Of a DNA stretch of 64,000 nt, positions 18,116 to 27,498 are shown piece after piece. The stretch spans positions 1 through 64,000 of the forward strand of contig JAIQFN010000001.1 of assembly GCA_020073265.1 (NCBI GenBank), written 5' to 3'. The notes under the pieces were generated by a model. The model was not told the DNA's origin and ran no database searches. It saw only the letters and a program-made list of their open reading frames with translations. A program made the translations under genes and the position numbers. Origin of the DNA: Terriglobia bacterium (GTDB lineage Bacteria; Acidobacteriota; Terriglobia; Bryobacterales; Bryobacteraceae). Position 1 is the stretch's first letter; each line of letters opens with the position of its first letter.

Positions 18116-19189
18116 ATGGATGAAAAAGAACGCACCCGCACTCTCGGCCTCACCCTCAGCCAGATCGAGAAACAATTCGGCAAAGGCTCCATTGTGCGGC
18201 TCGGATCGAAGGACGCTTTCGTGCCGGTTTCCGTCATTTCCTCCGGCGCCATTTCGCTGGATTACGCCCTGGGCGTGGGCGGATTCCCGCGCGGCCGGAT
18301 CATAGAAATCTTCGGCCCGGAATCGTCCGGCAAGACCACCGTCGCGCTCCAGGTAGTGGCCGAGGCCCAACGCGCGGGCGGCATGGCGGCCTTCATCGAT
18401 GTCGAGCACGCGCTGGATCCCATCTATGCCCGCAAGCTCGGCGTGGACGTCGACAACCTGCTGGTCTCCCAGCCGGACTACGCCGAACAGGCGCTCGAGA
18501 TCACCAACGCGCTGATCGCCTCCGGATCCATCGACGTCCTGGTGGTCGACTCGGTGGCCGCCCTGGTCCCCAAGTCCGAACTGGACGGCGAGATGGGCGA
18601 CAGCCACATGGGCGTGCAGGCGCGTCTCATGTCCCAGGCCATGCGCAAGCTGACCGGCAACGTTTCGAAATCCAACACCTGCCTGATCTTCATCAACCAG
18701 ATCCGCGAAAAGATCGGCGTGATGTTTGGGAATCCCGAGACCACCACCGGCGGCCGCGCGCTGAAGTTCTATTCCTCGGTGCGCGCCGACATCCGCCGCA
18801 TCGCCGCCATCAAGGAAGGCGAAGTGGTGGTGGGCAACCGCACCAAGGTCAAGATCGTCAAGAACAAGGTGGCGCCGCCGTTCCGCGAGGCCGAGTTCGA
18901 CATCATTTACGGCGAGGGCATCTCGCGCGAGGGCGACCTGATCGACTTGAGCGTGGCGCAGAATCTGATCGACAAGAGCGGCTCCTGGTACAGCTACAAC
19001 GGCGACCGCATCGGCCAGGGCCGCGAGAACGCGCGCCAGTTCCTGAAGGACAACCCGGAAATCCGGCAGCAGCTTGACACCGAGTTGCGCAAAGCGCTGG
19101 GCATGATCCGCAAAGAAGCCGAGCCGGCTCCCGCAGCCCCGGTGGAAGCGCCCAAGCCGGCCGCCGCCAGCGCCGCACGCTCGCGGTAG
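18116..19189 (+). CDS. recA: Recombinase RecA
   Basis: RecA coats single-stranded DNA, drives strand exchange and triggers SOS self-cleavage. The 357-residue protein carries the Walker A motif GPESSGKTT (67-75), [20 protein letters not shown], the [10 protein letters not shown] segment, [26 protein letters not shown] spread over loop 2, and an Ala/Pro-rich C-terminal tail. Length is standard. ATG at 18116 with AAGGA upstream. A weak hairpin (GGCGG/CCGCC, 19193-19208) follows the stop and lacks a T-tract. It is transcribed alone or as the last gene after the NHL gene. Confidence 0.98.
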   Translation: MDEKERTRTLGLTLSQIEKQFGKGSIVRLGSKDAFVPVSVISSGAISLDYALGVGGFPRGRIIEIFGPESSGKTTVALQVVAEAQRAGGMAAFIDVEHALDPIYARKLGVDVDNLLVSQPDYAEQALEITNALIASGSIDVLVVDSVAALVPKSELDGEMGDSHMGVQARLMSQAMRKLTGNVSKSNTCLIFINQIREKIGVMFGNPETTTGGRALKFYSSVRADIRRIAAIKEGEVVVGNRTKVKIVKNKVAPPFREAEFDIIYGEGISREGDLIDLSVAQNLIDKSGSWYSYNGDRIGQGRENARQFLKDNPEIRQQLDTELRKALGMIRKEAEPAPAAPVEAPKPAAASAARSR

Positions 19190-19419
19190 CTTGGCGGAAG
19201 ATCCCGCCGCAACTCGACCCTGCTGATTCCGAGAGCAGCCCATGGGGTTATCTCGCTCCCCTTGGTCCTGTGCGATATCCCGCAAGCGGCGATCACACCG
19301 CCAGACCGGCGCGCCGATTTTGGGGTGCCGCGACCGTGTCACCCCGGCAAGTGTAATCAGCCAATGCCTCGTGAAGCCCACGGGTTGCAGGCTCATTACA
19401 ACTGGATGACACCGCAAGG

Positions 19420-19464
19420 TTTACGTAAAGCCGGCCGGCTCGATCAGATGGCAATTGGAATGCC
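19420..19464 (+). promoter_or_regulatory. Candidate sigma54-type promoter with adjacent palindromes
   Basis: In the 298-bp gap between recA and the next gene, TGGCAATTGGAATGCC (19449-19464) has GG and GC separated by exactly 10 bases, the -24/-12 spacing of RpoN promoters. The -24 half (TGGCA) fits well, the -12 half (ATGCC) less well. The ATG follows at 19488. Directly upstream are two perfect palindromes, TTTACGTAAA (19420-19429) and AGCCGGCCGGCT (19429-19440), possible activator sites. The rest of the gap (19209-19419) shows no gene that I can support. Confidence 0.35.
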
Positions 19465-19487
19465 CATTTTCCTGCTGGAAGCCAGCC

Positions 19488-21404
19488 ATGAAAGCGCTCA
19501 TCACCGAGCATCTGGGGTATGGCGAACTGATCCTCCCGAGCCTCATCGCGAAAGGACTGGCGGCGAACGACCGCGCCAAGGTTCGCATGAGTGTGCTGCA
19601 GGCGCTGCTCCAGCATGCACTCCATCCCACTGTCGAACCGATGGATCTGTCAGCGGAATGCCGCGCCTCGGGTGTCGACGCCAAGGCAGTTCGCCGGCTC
19701 ATCGCGGAGGCGCGGGCCAGCGACGGCAGAATCACCGCGCCTGGTCTTGCCAGATTTACCGAAACGCTGCGCAGCGACGTTCAAGCCATGCTGGACGCGG
19801 TAGCGGCCGGCGACACAATCGCGGGGAAGAAGGCGGCCGAGCGATGGCCGGCTATCCAAGCCGGGGCAACCGCCGCTGACGACCAGATCGCACTGGACGT
19901 GATTGCCGCGCTGACTTCGCTCGCAGGCAGTGACAGCATTCACCGCCTGGTGATGGATCTGCACAAGGAGCTGAACCGTCTGTCAGCGGCATGCGCGGAG
20001 GAAACCGTGAATGGCGCCCACGCCTACGGACTCTTGCCTGACGACCGGCCGATGGTCGCCGCGTTCATGCGAGGCGTGGATCGCACGCGCGCGCTGAAGT
20101 TCAATCATCCCGGTCTTGAAACTTCGGCCGCTCGTTCGGCATCGCGTCTGATCATCCAGAACGATCTCGGGACTACCGACGCTCACGTAATCGTCGTCAC
20201 GGTGGAAGGAACGTCCGTAATCGTCACGCACACGGATATTCACAGGGCGCGTGCGAAGTTCCTCACGTCGCTGCTCGATCGCTTTCCGGTGCGCTGGAGC
20301 GGCTTGGACCGGCGCAACGCGGAGGGAATCGGCGAAGACAGCGGGTTCTATCTCACCACCGGGCAGTACGAAGCCGAGAGTAGCGAGCGGCGTGACGCTT
20401 TCCTGGAAGCCGTGGGAGCTGCGCTCGTCTTTCTCATCGATTGGAACAAGGCGCGGAAAGAGTTGCGTTCTCTGGCCGACCGGGCGGATGGCGTGCGCAT
20501 TCTGGACTGGGCGGCTCGCAACCAGATTGGGCACCGGGCCTTTCTCGAACTGGGCGGCAGCAGCCTGGTAGCAGCGGCGGTAAGGCATGCCGCCGCCACG
20601 CGGATTGGTTTCGGGGAACGGCTCTCGGCGGCTTTGGGCCGCGAAGAAACGGTCGACTTCCTGAAGACTGTGCTCCGTGTGTCGAAAGAAGCATTGATCG
20701 AAGGCCGGTCCGTCCGCGTGGTCCGGGACGAGATCGAGGCCGATTTGGTCCGCCGCCTGGAGCGAACGGATAACACGCTGCTTACGGCCATCCTGCGCCA
20801 GGCAGGTCTGGCGCGCGAGATCGCCGCCCGGATCGGGCAGCACGTCGCGGGTCAGCAGGCCGGCGGGATGGTGAGCGGACCTGCGCTCGCTGCCTTGGCC
20901 CAGCGCATCGAACAGAAGGCCGATCGCATGGTCCTTGAAACGCGCAACAGCATTGCCAGGCTGGACGCCAGTCCGACAATCCTGCAGCTTGCGAACGCCA
21001 TGGAGGCGACCATCGATGAACTCGAGCAGGCTGCATTTATTGCTTCGCTGCTCCCGGCCAATCTCGACCCCGTGGTCCTGCCGTTGATCGCGAATCTCTG
21101 TGCTGCCGCGGTTGGTGGCGCCGAGGCTCTGGCGTCCGGGATCAGCGCGGCGGTTGATGTCCCAGAAGGCCAGCACGTGGATACCGAAGATGCACTGGCC
21201 GCCATAACCCGGCTCGCCGATCTGGAACACACGGCCGATTCCGCCGAGCGAACCCTAACTGCGCGCGTGCTGTGCGGCCACTTCGAGATCGAAACGGCGC
21301 TTTCCGTCCTGGAGCTGGCGCGTGCGTTGGAGCGGGCCAGCGACGGAATGGCGGTTGCCGCGAATTTGTTGCACACGCACGTCATGGCGGACTTATCCAT
21401 ATGA
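19488..21404 (+). CDS. Helical protein with C-terminal PhoU/DUF47-like domain, partner of a truncated dikinase
   Basis: A 638-residue, mostly helical soluble protein with no signal peptide. I do not recognise the N-terminal 430 residues: a helical bundle (1-180) is followed by an alpha/beta stretch (about 215-300, with DAHVIVVTVEGTSVIVTHTDIH). The last 200 residues look PhoU-like, with three spaced acidic motifs IEQKADRMV, LEHTADSAE and LERASDGMA, matching the E-x-x-x-D metal-binding pattern of PhoU/DUF47. The ATG at 19488 is preferred to a TTG at 19455. Its stop overlaps the next gene's start (ATGA, 21401-21404), so the two are translationally coupled. A regulatory or phosphoryl-acceptor role is inferred only from context. 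Confidence 0.8.
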   Translation: MKALITEHLGYGELILPSLIAKGLAANDRAKVRMSVLQALLQHALHPTVEPMDLSAECRASGVDAKAVRRLIAEARASDGRITAPGLARFTETLRSDVQAMLDAVAAGDTIAGKKAAERWPAIQAGATAADDQIALDVIAALTSLAGSDSIHRLVMDLHKELNRLSAACAEETVNGAHAYGLLPDDRPMVAAFMRGVDRTRALKFNHPGLETSAARSASRLIIQNDLGTTDAHVIVVTVEGTSVIVTHTDIHRARAKFLTSLLDRFPVRWSGLDRRNAEGIGEDSGFYLTTGQYEAESSERRDAFLEAVGAALVFLIDWNKARKELRSLADRADGVRILDWAARNQIGHRAFLELGGSSLVAAAVRHAAATRIGFGERLSAALGREETVDFLKTVLRVSKEALIEGRSVRVVRDEIEADLVRRLERTDNTLLTAILRQAGLAREIAARIGQHVAGQQAGGMVSGPALAALAQRIEQKADRMVLETRNSIARLDASPTILQLANAMEATIDELEQAAFIASLLPANLDPVVLPLIANLCAAAVGGAEALASGISAAVDVPEGQHVDTEDALAAITRLADLEHTADSAERTLTARVLCGHFEIETALSVLELARALERASDGMAVAANLLHTHVMADLSI

Positions 21405-23065
21405 AGGAGACTGGGGACAGGACCGGTATCGTTCGACTGGGCGACGCTGCCTGCCCGTTGCCAACTTCTGAGGACGTCGGCGCCAAGGCCGCGAATCTGG
21501 CTCGAATGGCGGCCATCGGCCTGGCGGTTCCTCCGGCCTTTGTTCTGCCAGTTGAGTTTTGCGCCGGCTTAGCAGCGACTGACGCGCAGGCCAAACGGCT
21601 CTTGCTGGACGGATTGAAAGAGGGCATCGGGTTTCTGGAAGAGACCACCGGGAAACGATTCGGCGACCGGCGCAGGCCGCTGCTGGTCTCGGTGCGCTCG
21701 GGGGCGCCCCGGTCGATGCCCGGGATGTTGGACACCGTGCTCAACGTGGGCTGCACCTCCGCCGCCACTCACGGTCTCATACGAATGACCGGAAATCCGC
21801 GCTTCGCGTGGGATTGCCGCCGCCGCTTGCTCGAAGCGTATGCCCAAACTGTTCTGGGCCTGGATACATCGTCTCTCGCTGATCTCTTGGGCCATGTTAC
21901 AGGCGAGGAAGGCGTCGCGAGCGAGCGCGACTTGGACTGCGAAGCGCTGGAACGGCTGGCCGCGGCATACGAGTCATGGATCGAGGATGCCGATGCCGGG
22001 TTCGAGGACGACGCGATGTCGCAGCTTGCCGCCGCGTCGCACGCGGTCTGCCGGTCCTGGATGAGCGATCGCGCGCGGACCTACCGGACACTCGAAGGAC
22101 TGGATCACTTGCCTGGAACGGCGGTTATGGTTCAGGCCATGGTGTTCGGCAATCGCGGCCTGTCGAGTGGAAGCGGTGTAGCGTTCTCGCGCAATCCATC
22201 CACCGGCGCGCCTCAGCCCGTCATCGACGTGCTGTTCGATGCTCAGGGCGAAGACGTCGTGTCCGGCCGGCGAACGCCCGAGACCGAGACGTCCATCGCA
22301 CATCTTATGCCCGCGGTCTCCACCGAGCTGCGCAGCGTTCTTATGCAACTCGAGCGTGAGTTTGGCGACATGCAGGACGTCGAATTCACCATCGAAGACG
22401 GAAAACTGTGGCTGCTGCAAACCCGCACCGCGAAGCGAACACCTCGAGCAGCCCTGCGGATCACCGTCGACCTTGTGAAGGAGGGCCGCATCTCCCAGGA
22501 AGAAGCCTTGCGGCGGCTGACCGGGTTGGATCTCTCGGCGCTCACCGTCACTCGCCTGGTCGAGGCGGGAGACCCGAGCGTGCATGGGATCGCGGCATCC
22601 GGAGGAGTAGCCGTCGGTCACGCCGCCTTCGATTCCGTGACCGCCGAACGCATGGCGGCGCGCGGTGACCCGGTCATCCTGGTGCGTCCCGATACCAGCA
22701 CCGCGGACATCGCCGGCTTTCGAGCGGCGTCCGGGATCGTCACCGCAACCGGCGGCATGACTGCTCACGCCTCGCTGGTGGCGCGGCACATGGGTAAACC
22801 TTGCGCGGTGGGCTGCGGAGGCATCTCGCTGGACAACTCCGCACGTCGCGGCCACTTTGCCGGCCAAGTGGTCGAAGAGGGTGACTGGATCTCCGTGGAT
22901 GGCGATAGCGGCGGCGTGTTTCTCGGTCAGCGTGAGATCATCACCGAGCGGCCCACAACGGAGCTGGATGAGGTCGACCGTTGGCGTGCTGGTGACAGAA
23001 CCGCGAGCTCGGGCGATCAAATCAATGACATAATTGCTGTTTGCCCGCCATCCGGAAAATTCTGA
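21401..23065 (+). CDS. Truncated pyruvate phosphate dikinase-like protein (ATP-grasp plus phosphohistidine domain, no PEP barrel)
   Basis: A 554-residue protein of the PPDK/PEP synthase superfamily. The ATP-grasp part (about 20-345) shows VGAKAANLARMAAIGLAVPPAF, LLVSVRSGAPRSMPGMLDTVLN, GVAFSRNPSTG and VEFTIEDGKLWLLQTRTAKR. The swivelling domain (about 395-510) has the phospho-acceptor motif TGGMTAHASLVARHMGKPCAVG with His456 placed as in true PPDK. It ends near residue 554, whereas PPDK continues for over 300 more residues as the pyruvate/PEP barrel, which is absent here and not found downstream. It could phosphorylate its own His from ATP but needs another acceptor, perhaps its upstream partner. 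Its end overlaps the next gene by 25 bp. Confidence 0.88.
   Translation: MKETGDRTGIVRLGDAACPLPTSEDVGAKAANLARMAAIGLAVPPAFVLPVEFCAGLAATDAQAKRLLLDGLKEGIGFLEETTGKRFGDRRRPLLVSVRSGAPRSMPGMLDTVLNVGCTSAATHGLIRMTGNPRFAWDCRRRLLEAYAQTVLGLDTSSLADLLGHVTGEEGVASERDLDCEALERLAAAYESWIEDADAGFEDDAMSQLAAASHAVCRSWMSDRARTYRTLEGLDHLPGTAVMVQAMVFGNRGLSSGSGVAFSRNPSTGAPQPVIDVLFDAQGEDVVSGRRTPETETSIAHLMPAVSTELRSVLMQLEREFGDMQDVEFTIEDGKLWLLQTRTAKRTPRAALRITVDLVKEGRISQEEALRRLTGLDLSALTVTRLVEAGDPSVHGIAASGGVAVGHAAFDSVTAERMAARGDPVILVRPDTSTADIAGFRAASGIVTATGGMTAHASLVARHMGKPCAVGCGGISLDNSARRGHFAGQVVEEGDWISVDGDSGGVFLGQREIITERPTTELDEVDRWRAGDRTASSGDQINDIIAVCPPSGKF
23029..23034 (+). promoter_or_regulatory. Possible -10 element for a leaderless carboxylase transcript
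   Basis: CATAAT at 23029-23034 ends 6 bases before the TTG start at 23041, placing a transcription start at or next to the start codon. No ribosome binding site is visible. It lies inside the end of the upstream gene. No -35 match. Weak, by position only. Confidence 0.3.
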
Positions 23066-24924
23066 TCGCCAACCGCGGCGAAATCGCCCTGCGCATCGTC
23101 CGCACCGCGCGCGAGATGGGCATCCGGGCCGCCAGCATCTACACCGACGCCGACCGCGACGCGCCCCACACGCGCGCCGGTGACGAAGCCATCGCCATCG
23201 GCTCCTCTTACCTGCAGATCGAAAAGATTATCGACGCCGCGCGCGCAGTGGCCGCCGACGCCGTCCACCCCGGCTACGGTTTCCTGGCCGAGAGCGCGGA
23301 TTTCGCCGAAGCCTGCCGCAGCGCCGGCCTGACCTTTATCGGACCCACGCCCGAAACCATCCGCATGATGGGGCTGAAGACCAACGCCCGCCAGATCGCC
23401 GCGTCAGCCGGAGTTCCCATCGTCCCTTCTTTCGATCAAACCGCCGAGCTAGAATGTCCTGTCCTGATCAAAGCCTCGGCGGGCGGCGGCGGACGAGGGA
23501 TGCGCATCGTTACCGCTCGCGACCAACTCGACGAAGCGCTCAACGCCGCCCGTGGCGAAGCCGAGCGCGCCTTTGGCGACGGCACTCTGCTCATCGAACG
23601 CTACATCGAAGGCGCGCGCCACGTCGAATTCCAAATCTTCGGCGATCAGCATGGCAACCTCATCCACCTGTTCGAGCGTGACTGCTCCGTCCAGCGCCGG
23701 CACCAGAAGATCATCGAGGAAAGCCCTTCGCCTGCGCTCACCGACGACCTCCGCGGCGGCATGGGAGAAGCCGCCATCGCCCTGGGCCGCGCCATCGGCT
23801 ACACCAACGCGGGAACGGTGGAATTTCTGCTCGCTCCCTCGGGCGACTTCTATTTCATCGAAGTCAACACGCGCATCCAGGTGGAGCATCCTGTCACCGA
23901 GTTGGTCACCGGCATCGACCTGGTGCGGCTGCAGATCGAAGTGGCCGAAGGCAAGCGCCTGCCTTTGCATCCGCGGATGCTCGGCCACGCCATCGAAGCT
24001 CGCCTGAATGCCGAGGATCCGCTGACGGGCTTTCTACCATCCACCGGGATCGTTCACGCCTGGCGGCCCCCGGAGCACGTGCGCGTCGACACGGCGATCG
24101 AGCCCGGCGCCGAGGCCAGCATTCACTTCGACCCGCTGCTCGCCAAAATCATCAGCTACGGCCCGGATCGCGAGGCCGCCCGCCGCAAGCTGGTGCATGC
24201 CCTGGGCGCCACCGTGCTGTTCGGCGTCGCGACCAATCGCGATTACCTGGTTCAGATCCTGGAAAGCGAAGAATTCCGCAACGGCCAGGCCCACACCGGT
24301 TTTCTGCCGCCGGCGCGCGAGCCGCTCGATACACCCGAGCACATCGCCGCCGCCGTCTTGTATTTGGATCGCAGCCCCGTTAGAGGCATCCCATCGAACT
24401 ACCGCAACAACCCGTATCGCGACCCAAGCATGAAACTCCGCGCCCGCAACCAGGACCTTACAGTCTCGTGGAAGCCTCTGAACCGCGACGAATACTCAGT
24501 CGTATGTGGCGCACGCACTCTGGCGTGCCGCATTCACGCTCGTATGAACGCCAGCATCACGCTAACCATCGACAACATCACCCGAACCTACGAAATCCGC
24601 GAATCCGGCGCGCACATCTTCGTCCACTCTCCCCGAGGCTCCACTACGCTCACCCGCCTTTCCCGGCATCCGCGCTCGGCCGCGTCCAGCCAACGCGAAA
24701 CCGCCAACTCGCCGATGCCCGGCCAGGTGCTGCGTATCCTGGTCCGTGAAGGCCAGCCGGTGAAAACGGGCGACTCCCTGGTGGTGCTCGAAGCCATGAA
24801 GATGGAGCAAACCATTCGCACTACCATCAACGGCGTGGTGCAGTCTATCCTGGTAGATATCGGACAACTGGTGGCGCCCGGACAGATGCTGGTCCAAATC
24901 AACGCCGAGGAGAATCCTGAATGA
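23041..24924 (+). CDS. Acyl-CoA carboxylase alpha subunit: biotin carboxylase plus biotin carrier domain
   Basis: This subunit carboxylates its own biotin from bicarbonate and ATP; the separate beta subunit then moves CO2 to an acyl-CoA. The 627 residues comprise a biotin carboxylase (1-450: [50 protein letters not shown]) and a C-terminal biotinyl domain (about 555-620) with EAMKM, whose Lys carries biotin. The layout matches MccA/AtuF/PccA-type enzymes, not AccC. TTG at 23041 is the only start that fits the conserved N-terminus. The linker at about 489-504 is encoded by a double-hairpin repeat copy. It is coupled to the dehydrogenase gene by ATGA (24921-24924). Confidence 0.93.
   Translation: MPAIRKILIANRGEIALRIVRTAREMGIRAASIYTDADRDAPHTRAGDEAIAIGSSYLQIEKIIDAARAVAADAVHPGYGFLAESADFAEACRSAGLTFIGPTPETIRMMGLKTNARQIAASAGVPIVPSFDQTAELECPVLIKASAGGGGRGMRIVTARDQLDEALNAARGEAERAFGDGTLLIERYIEGARHVEFQIFGDQHGNLIHLFERDCSVQRRHQKIIEESPSPALTDDLRGGMGEAAIALGRAIGYTNAGTVEFLLAPSGDFYFIEVNTRIQVEHPVTELVTGIDLVRLQIEVAEGKRLPLHPRMLGHAIEARLNAEDPLTGFLPSTGIVHAWRPPEHVRVDTAIEPGAEASIHFDPLLAKIISYGPDREAARRKLVHALGATVLFGVATNRDYLVQILESEEFRNGQAHTGFLPPAREPLDTPEHIAAAVLYLDRSPVRGIPSNYRNNPYRDPSMKLRARNQDLTVSWKPLNRDEYSVVCGARTLACRIHARMNASITLTIDNITRTYEIRESGAHIFVHSPRGSTTLTRLSRHPRSAASSQRETANSPMPGQVLRILVREGQPVKTGDSLVVLEAMKMEQTIRTTINGVVQSILVDIGQLVAPGQMLVQINAEENPE
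24506..24551 (+). repeat. Double-hairpin REP-like element, copy 2, inside a coding sequence
   Basis: The copy reads GTGGC, GCACGCA, loop CTCT, GGCGTGC, CG, CATTCACG, loop CTCG, TATGAACGC. The first stem has one mismatch; the second has several, so this copy is partly decayed. It encodes about [17 protein letters not shown] in the linker between the carboxylase and biotinyl domains of the alpha subunit, with the frame kept open. Confidence 0.78.
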
Positions 24925-26096
24925 GCGACGTCTTAGTAGCAACCGAAACCAAAGCTGAATACCCGTACTTCACCGAAGAGCACGAAATGATCCGGCGGAC
25001 CGTGAAGCGTTTTTGCCTGGAAGAGATCGCGCCCTACGCCGAAGAATGGGACCACGCCGGCATCTTCCCGCGCGAGTTATTCAAGAAGGCTGCGAACCTG
25101 GGCCTGTTCGGCATCCGCATCGATCCAGAGTGGGGCGGCCTGGGTCTCGATTGGTGGGCCAGCGCCGCTTACATGGAAGCCATGGCCTACTCGGATTCGG
25201 GCAGCATCAACATGGCTCTCATGGTCCAGTCCGAGATCACACTGCCGGTGCTGGCCGAGCTTGGCACTCGCGAGCAGAAGGAAGAGTTCCTACGCCCTGC
25301 CATTGCCGGCGACACCATCGCAGCGCTGGGCATCAGCGAACCCGGCGGCGGTTCCGACGTCGCCGCGCTCAAGACCCGAGCCCGCATCGACGGCAGCGAC
25401 CTGGTGATCTCCGGCCAGAAACTCTGGATCACCAACGGCACGCGCGCCGACTTCATCATCCTAGCCGTGCGCACCGGCGCCGAGGGACACAAGGGCGTCT
25501 CCATGGTCCTGTTCCCGACCAAGACCAAGGGATTTTCGGTCGGCAAGAAACTCAAGAAGGTCGGCAACATGGCGTCCGACACCGCCGAGCTGTTCTTCGA
25601 CGAGTGCCGCGTCCCGATGCGCAACATCCTGGGCGAGATGAACAAGGGCTTCTACTACGTGATGCACAATTTCCAGGGCGAGCGTCTCGCCGCGGCGATC
25701 CTGGCCCTGTCGGGTTCTGAGAAAGCGGTTCGGGACGCGCTCGAATACGGCAAGAACCGGACGGCGTTCGGCCAGCCGATTGGCCACTATCAGGTCTGGC
25801 GGCATCGCTTCGCCGAGCACCTCACCAACATCGAAGCCGGCCGCTGGCTCACCTATCGCGCGCTCGACCTGCTGAACCGCAACCAAAAGGCCGTGCGCGA
25901 AGTCACCATGGCCAAGCTGTTCACCTCCGAGCTGTCGCAAAAGGTCATGTACGACTGCATGCAGATGTTCGGTGGCTTCGGCTACACGACGGAATACCCG
26001 ATTGGCCGCTCCTGGCGCGACGTGCGCTTGAACACTATCGGAGCGGGCACGTCGGAAATCATGAAAGAAATCCTGGCGAAGGAAGAGAAGATCTGA
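24921..26096 (+). CDS. Acyl-CoA dehydrogenase
   Basis: An FAD flavoenzyme that oxidises an acyl-CoA at the alpha-beta position and passes electrons to ETF. The 391 residues show the signatures [18 protein letters not shown] (136-153), [14 protein letters not shown], and [34 protein letters not shown]. The usual catalytic Glu of the IYEGT motif is replaced (IGAGT, Ala375). A Glu in the NFQGERLAA segment (E254) sits where isovaleryl-CoA and long-chain dehydrogenases keep their base, suggesting a branched or bulky substrate. It is coupled to the carboxylase alpha gene and followed by atuA-like genes, fitting an isovaleryl- or citronellyl-CoA-type role. Confidence 0.92.
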   Translation: MSDVLVATETKAEYPYFTEEHEMIRRTVKRFCLEEIAPYAEEWDHAGIFPRELFKKAANLGLFGIRIDPEWGGLGLDWWASAAYMEAMAYSDSGSINMALMVQSEITLPVLAELGTREQKEEFLRPAIAGDTIAALGISEPGGGSDVAALKTRARIDGSDLVISGQKLWITNGTRADFIILAVRTGAEGHKGVSMVLFPTKTKGFSVGKKLKKVGNMASDTAELFFDECRVPMRNILGEMNKGFYYVMHNFQGERLAAAILALSGSEKAVRDALEYGKNRTAFGQPIGHYQVWRHRFAEHLTNIEAGRWLTYRALDLLNRNQKAVREVTMAKLFTSELSQKVMYDCMQMFGGFGYTTEYPIGRSWRDVRLNTIGAGTSEIMKEILAKEEKI

Positions 26097-26097
26097 T

Positions 26098-26143
26098 GTG
26101 GCGCACGCACTCCTGCGTGCTGCGTTCACACTCGTGTGAACGC
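26098..26143 (+). repeat. Double-hairpin REP-like element, copy 3 (perfect)
   Basis: GTGGC, then GCACGCA, loop CTCC, TGCGTGC (26103-26120), a T, then GCGTTCACA, loop CTCG, TGTGAACGC (26122-26143). Both stems are perfect. It begins two bases after the stop of the acyl-CoA dehydrogenase and ends 8 bases before the atuA-like start, so it lies inside a probable operon and could reduce read-through or protect the upstream mRNA. Confidence 0.9.
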
Positions 26144-26151
26144 TTTGAAAG

Positions 26152-27498
26152 ATGATCCGCATCGCAAACGGTCAAGGTTTTTGGGGCGACTCGCTCGAAG
26201 CCCCGCTCAAACAAATCCGCCGCGGACCCCTAGACTACCTGACGCTCGACTACCTGGCCGAGATCACCATGTCGATACTGCAAAAGCAGTTCGCCCGCGA
26301 TCCGCGCGCAGGTTATGCCCGTGACTTCGTAGACATGGTGGGCCGCGGCGCGCGCGACATCATAGACCGGCGCATCCGCGTCGTAGCGAATGCCGGCGGC
26401 GTGAACCCGGAAGGCTGCCGCGGCGCGGTCGGCAAAGCGCTAGCCCGGCCCGGCATCAAAATCGCGGTGGTGGCCGGCGACAATATTCTGGACCGCCTGG
26501 ACGATCTTATCGCCCGGGGCATCCAGCTCAAGAATCTGGACACCGGCGCGCCGCTCGAATCCGTCCGCCCGCGCGTCCAAAGCGCTAATGTCTATTTCGG
26601 CGGCGCCGCCATCGCCGACGCCCTCGCAACCGGCGCGCAGATCGTCATCACCGGCCGCACCACCGACACCGGGCTGGTCCTGGGTCCCATGATCCACGAG
26701 TTCAAGTGGAAGCCCGACGAATGGGACAAGCTCGCCGCGGGCACCATCGCGGGCCACACCGTCGAATGCGGCGCCCAATGCACCGGCGGCAACTGCCAAG
26801 TGGACTGGCAGAGCATCCCGAACTTCGCCGATATTGGATATCCCATCGTCGAAGCCGATCCGGACGGAAGCTTCGTCATCACCAAGCACGCCGGCACCGG
26901 TGGCCGCATCACGCTGGCCTCCATCAAGGAACAACTGCTGTACGAGCTGGGCGACCCGCATGAGTACATCACACCCGACTGCATCGCCGACTTCACCAGC
27001 ATCCAGCTCCGCCAGGATGGAGAGGACCGCGTCCGCTTCTGCGGCATCCGCGGCAGGCCGGCGACCGACATGTACAAGGTCTCGATCAGCTACTCGGCCG
27101 GGTTCAAAGCCGTCGGGACGCTGATGTACTCCTGGCCCGACGCCTACGCCAAGGCGCAAGCATCCGACCGTATCCTGCGCGAGCGGCTGGATCGTCTGGG
27201 CCTGCGCTTCGACGCGATCCGCACCGAGTTCGGCGGCGTCAACGCTTGCCACGGTCCGCTGGCGGCCGAACCGGCGGCTGACATCTCGGAGGTGATCCTG
27301 CGCGTGGGCGCTCGCTCGCAGGACCGGAGCGTCATAGAGCGCTTCACCAAAGAGATCGCCCCGCTGGCTTTGAACGGCCCGCCCACCGTCACCGGCTTCG
27401 GCGCTGGACGCCCGAAAGTCGAAGAGATCGTCGCCTACTGGCCGGCGCTGCTGCCAAAGACCGAGGCCGCGCCCCGAATCTCGGTCGAGGAAACCTGA
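26152..27498 (+). CDS. atuA: AtuA-family (DUF1446) acyclic terpene utilisation protein, N-terminal part
   Basis: A 448-residue DUF1446 protein ([17 protein letters not shown] at the start, [82 protein letters not shown]). In Pseudomonas, AtuA is required for growth on citronellol and geraniol, but its reaction is unproven. Full-length AtuA carries an extra C-terminal domain of about 110 residues; here that part is a separate gene that overlaps by one base (TGATG at 27496-27500). Neighbouring carboxylase, dehydrogenase and hydratase genes correspond to the Atu pathway core, or to leucine catabolism. Confidence 0.88.
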   Translation: MIRIANGQGFWGDSLEAPLKQIRRGPLDYLTLDYLAEITMSILQKQFARDPRAGYARDFVDMVGRGARDIIDRRIRVVANAGGVNPEGCRGAVGKALARPGIKIAVVAGDNILDRLDDLIARGIQLKNLDTGAPLESVRPRVQSANVYFGGAAIADALATGAQIVITGRTTDTGLVLGPMIHEFKWKPDEWDKLAAGTIAGHTVECGAQCTGGNCQVDWQSIPNFADIGYPIVEADPDGSFVITKHAGTGGRITLASIKEQLLYELGDPHEYITPDCIADFTSIQLRQDGEDRVRFCGIRGRPATDMYKVSISYSAGFKAVGTLMYSWPDAYAKAQASDRILRERLDRLGLRFDAIRTEFGGVNACHGPLAAEPAADISEVILRVGARSQDRSVIERFTKEIAPLALNGPPTVTGFGAGRPKVEEIVAYWPALLPKTEAAPRISVEET

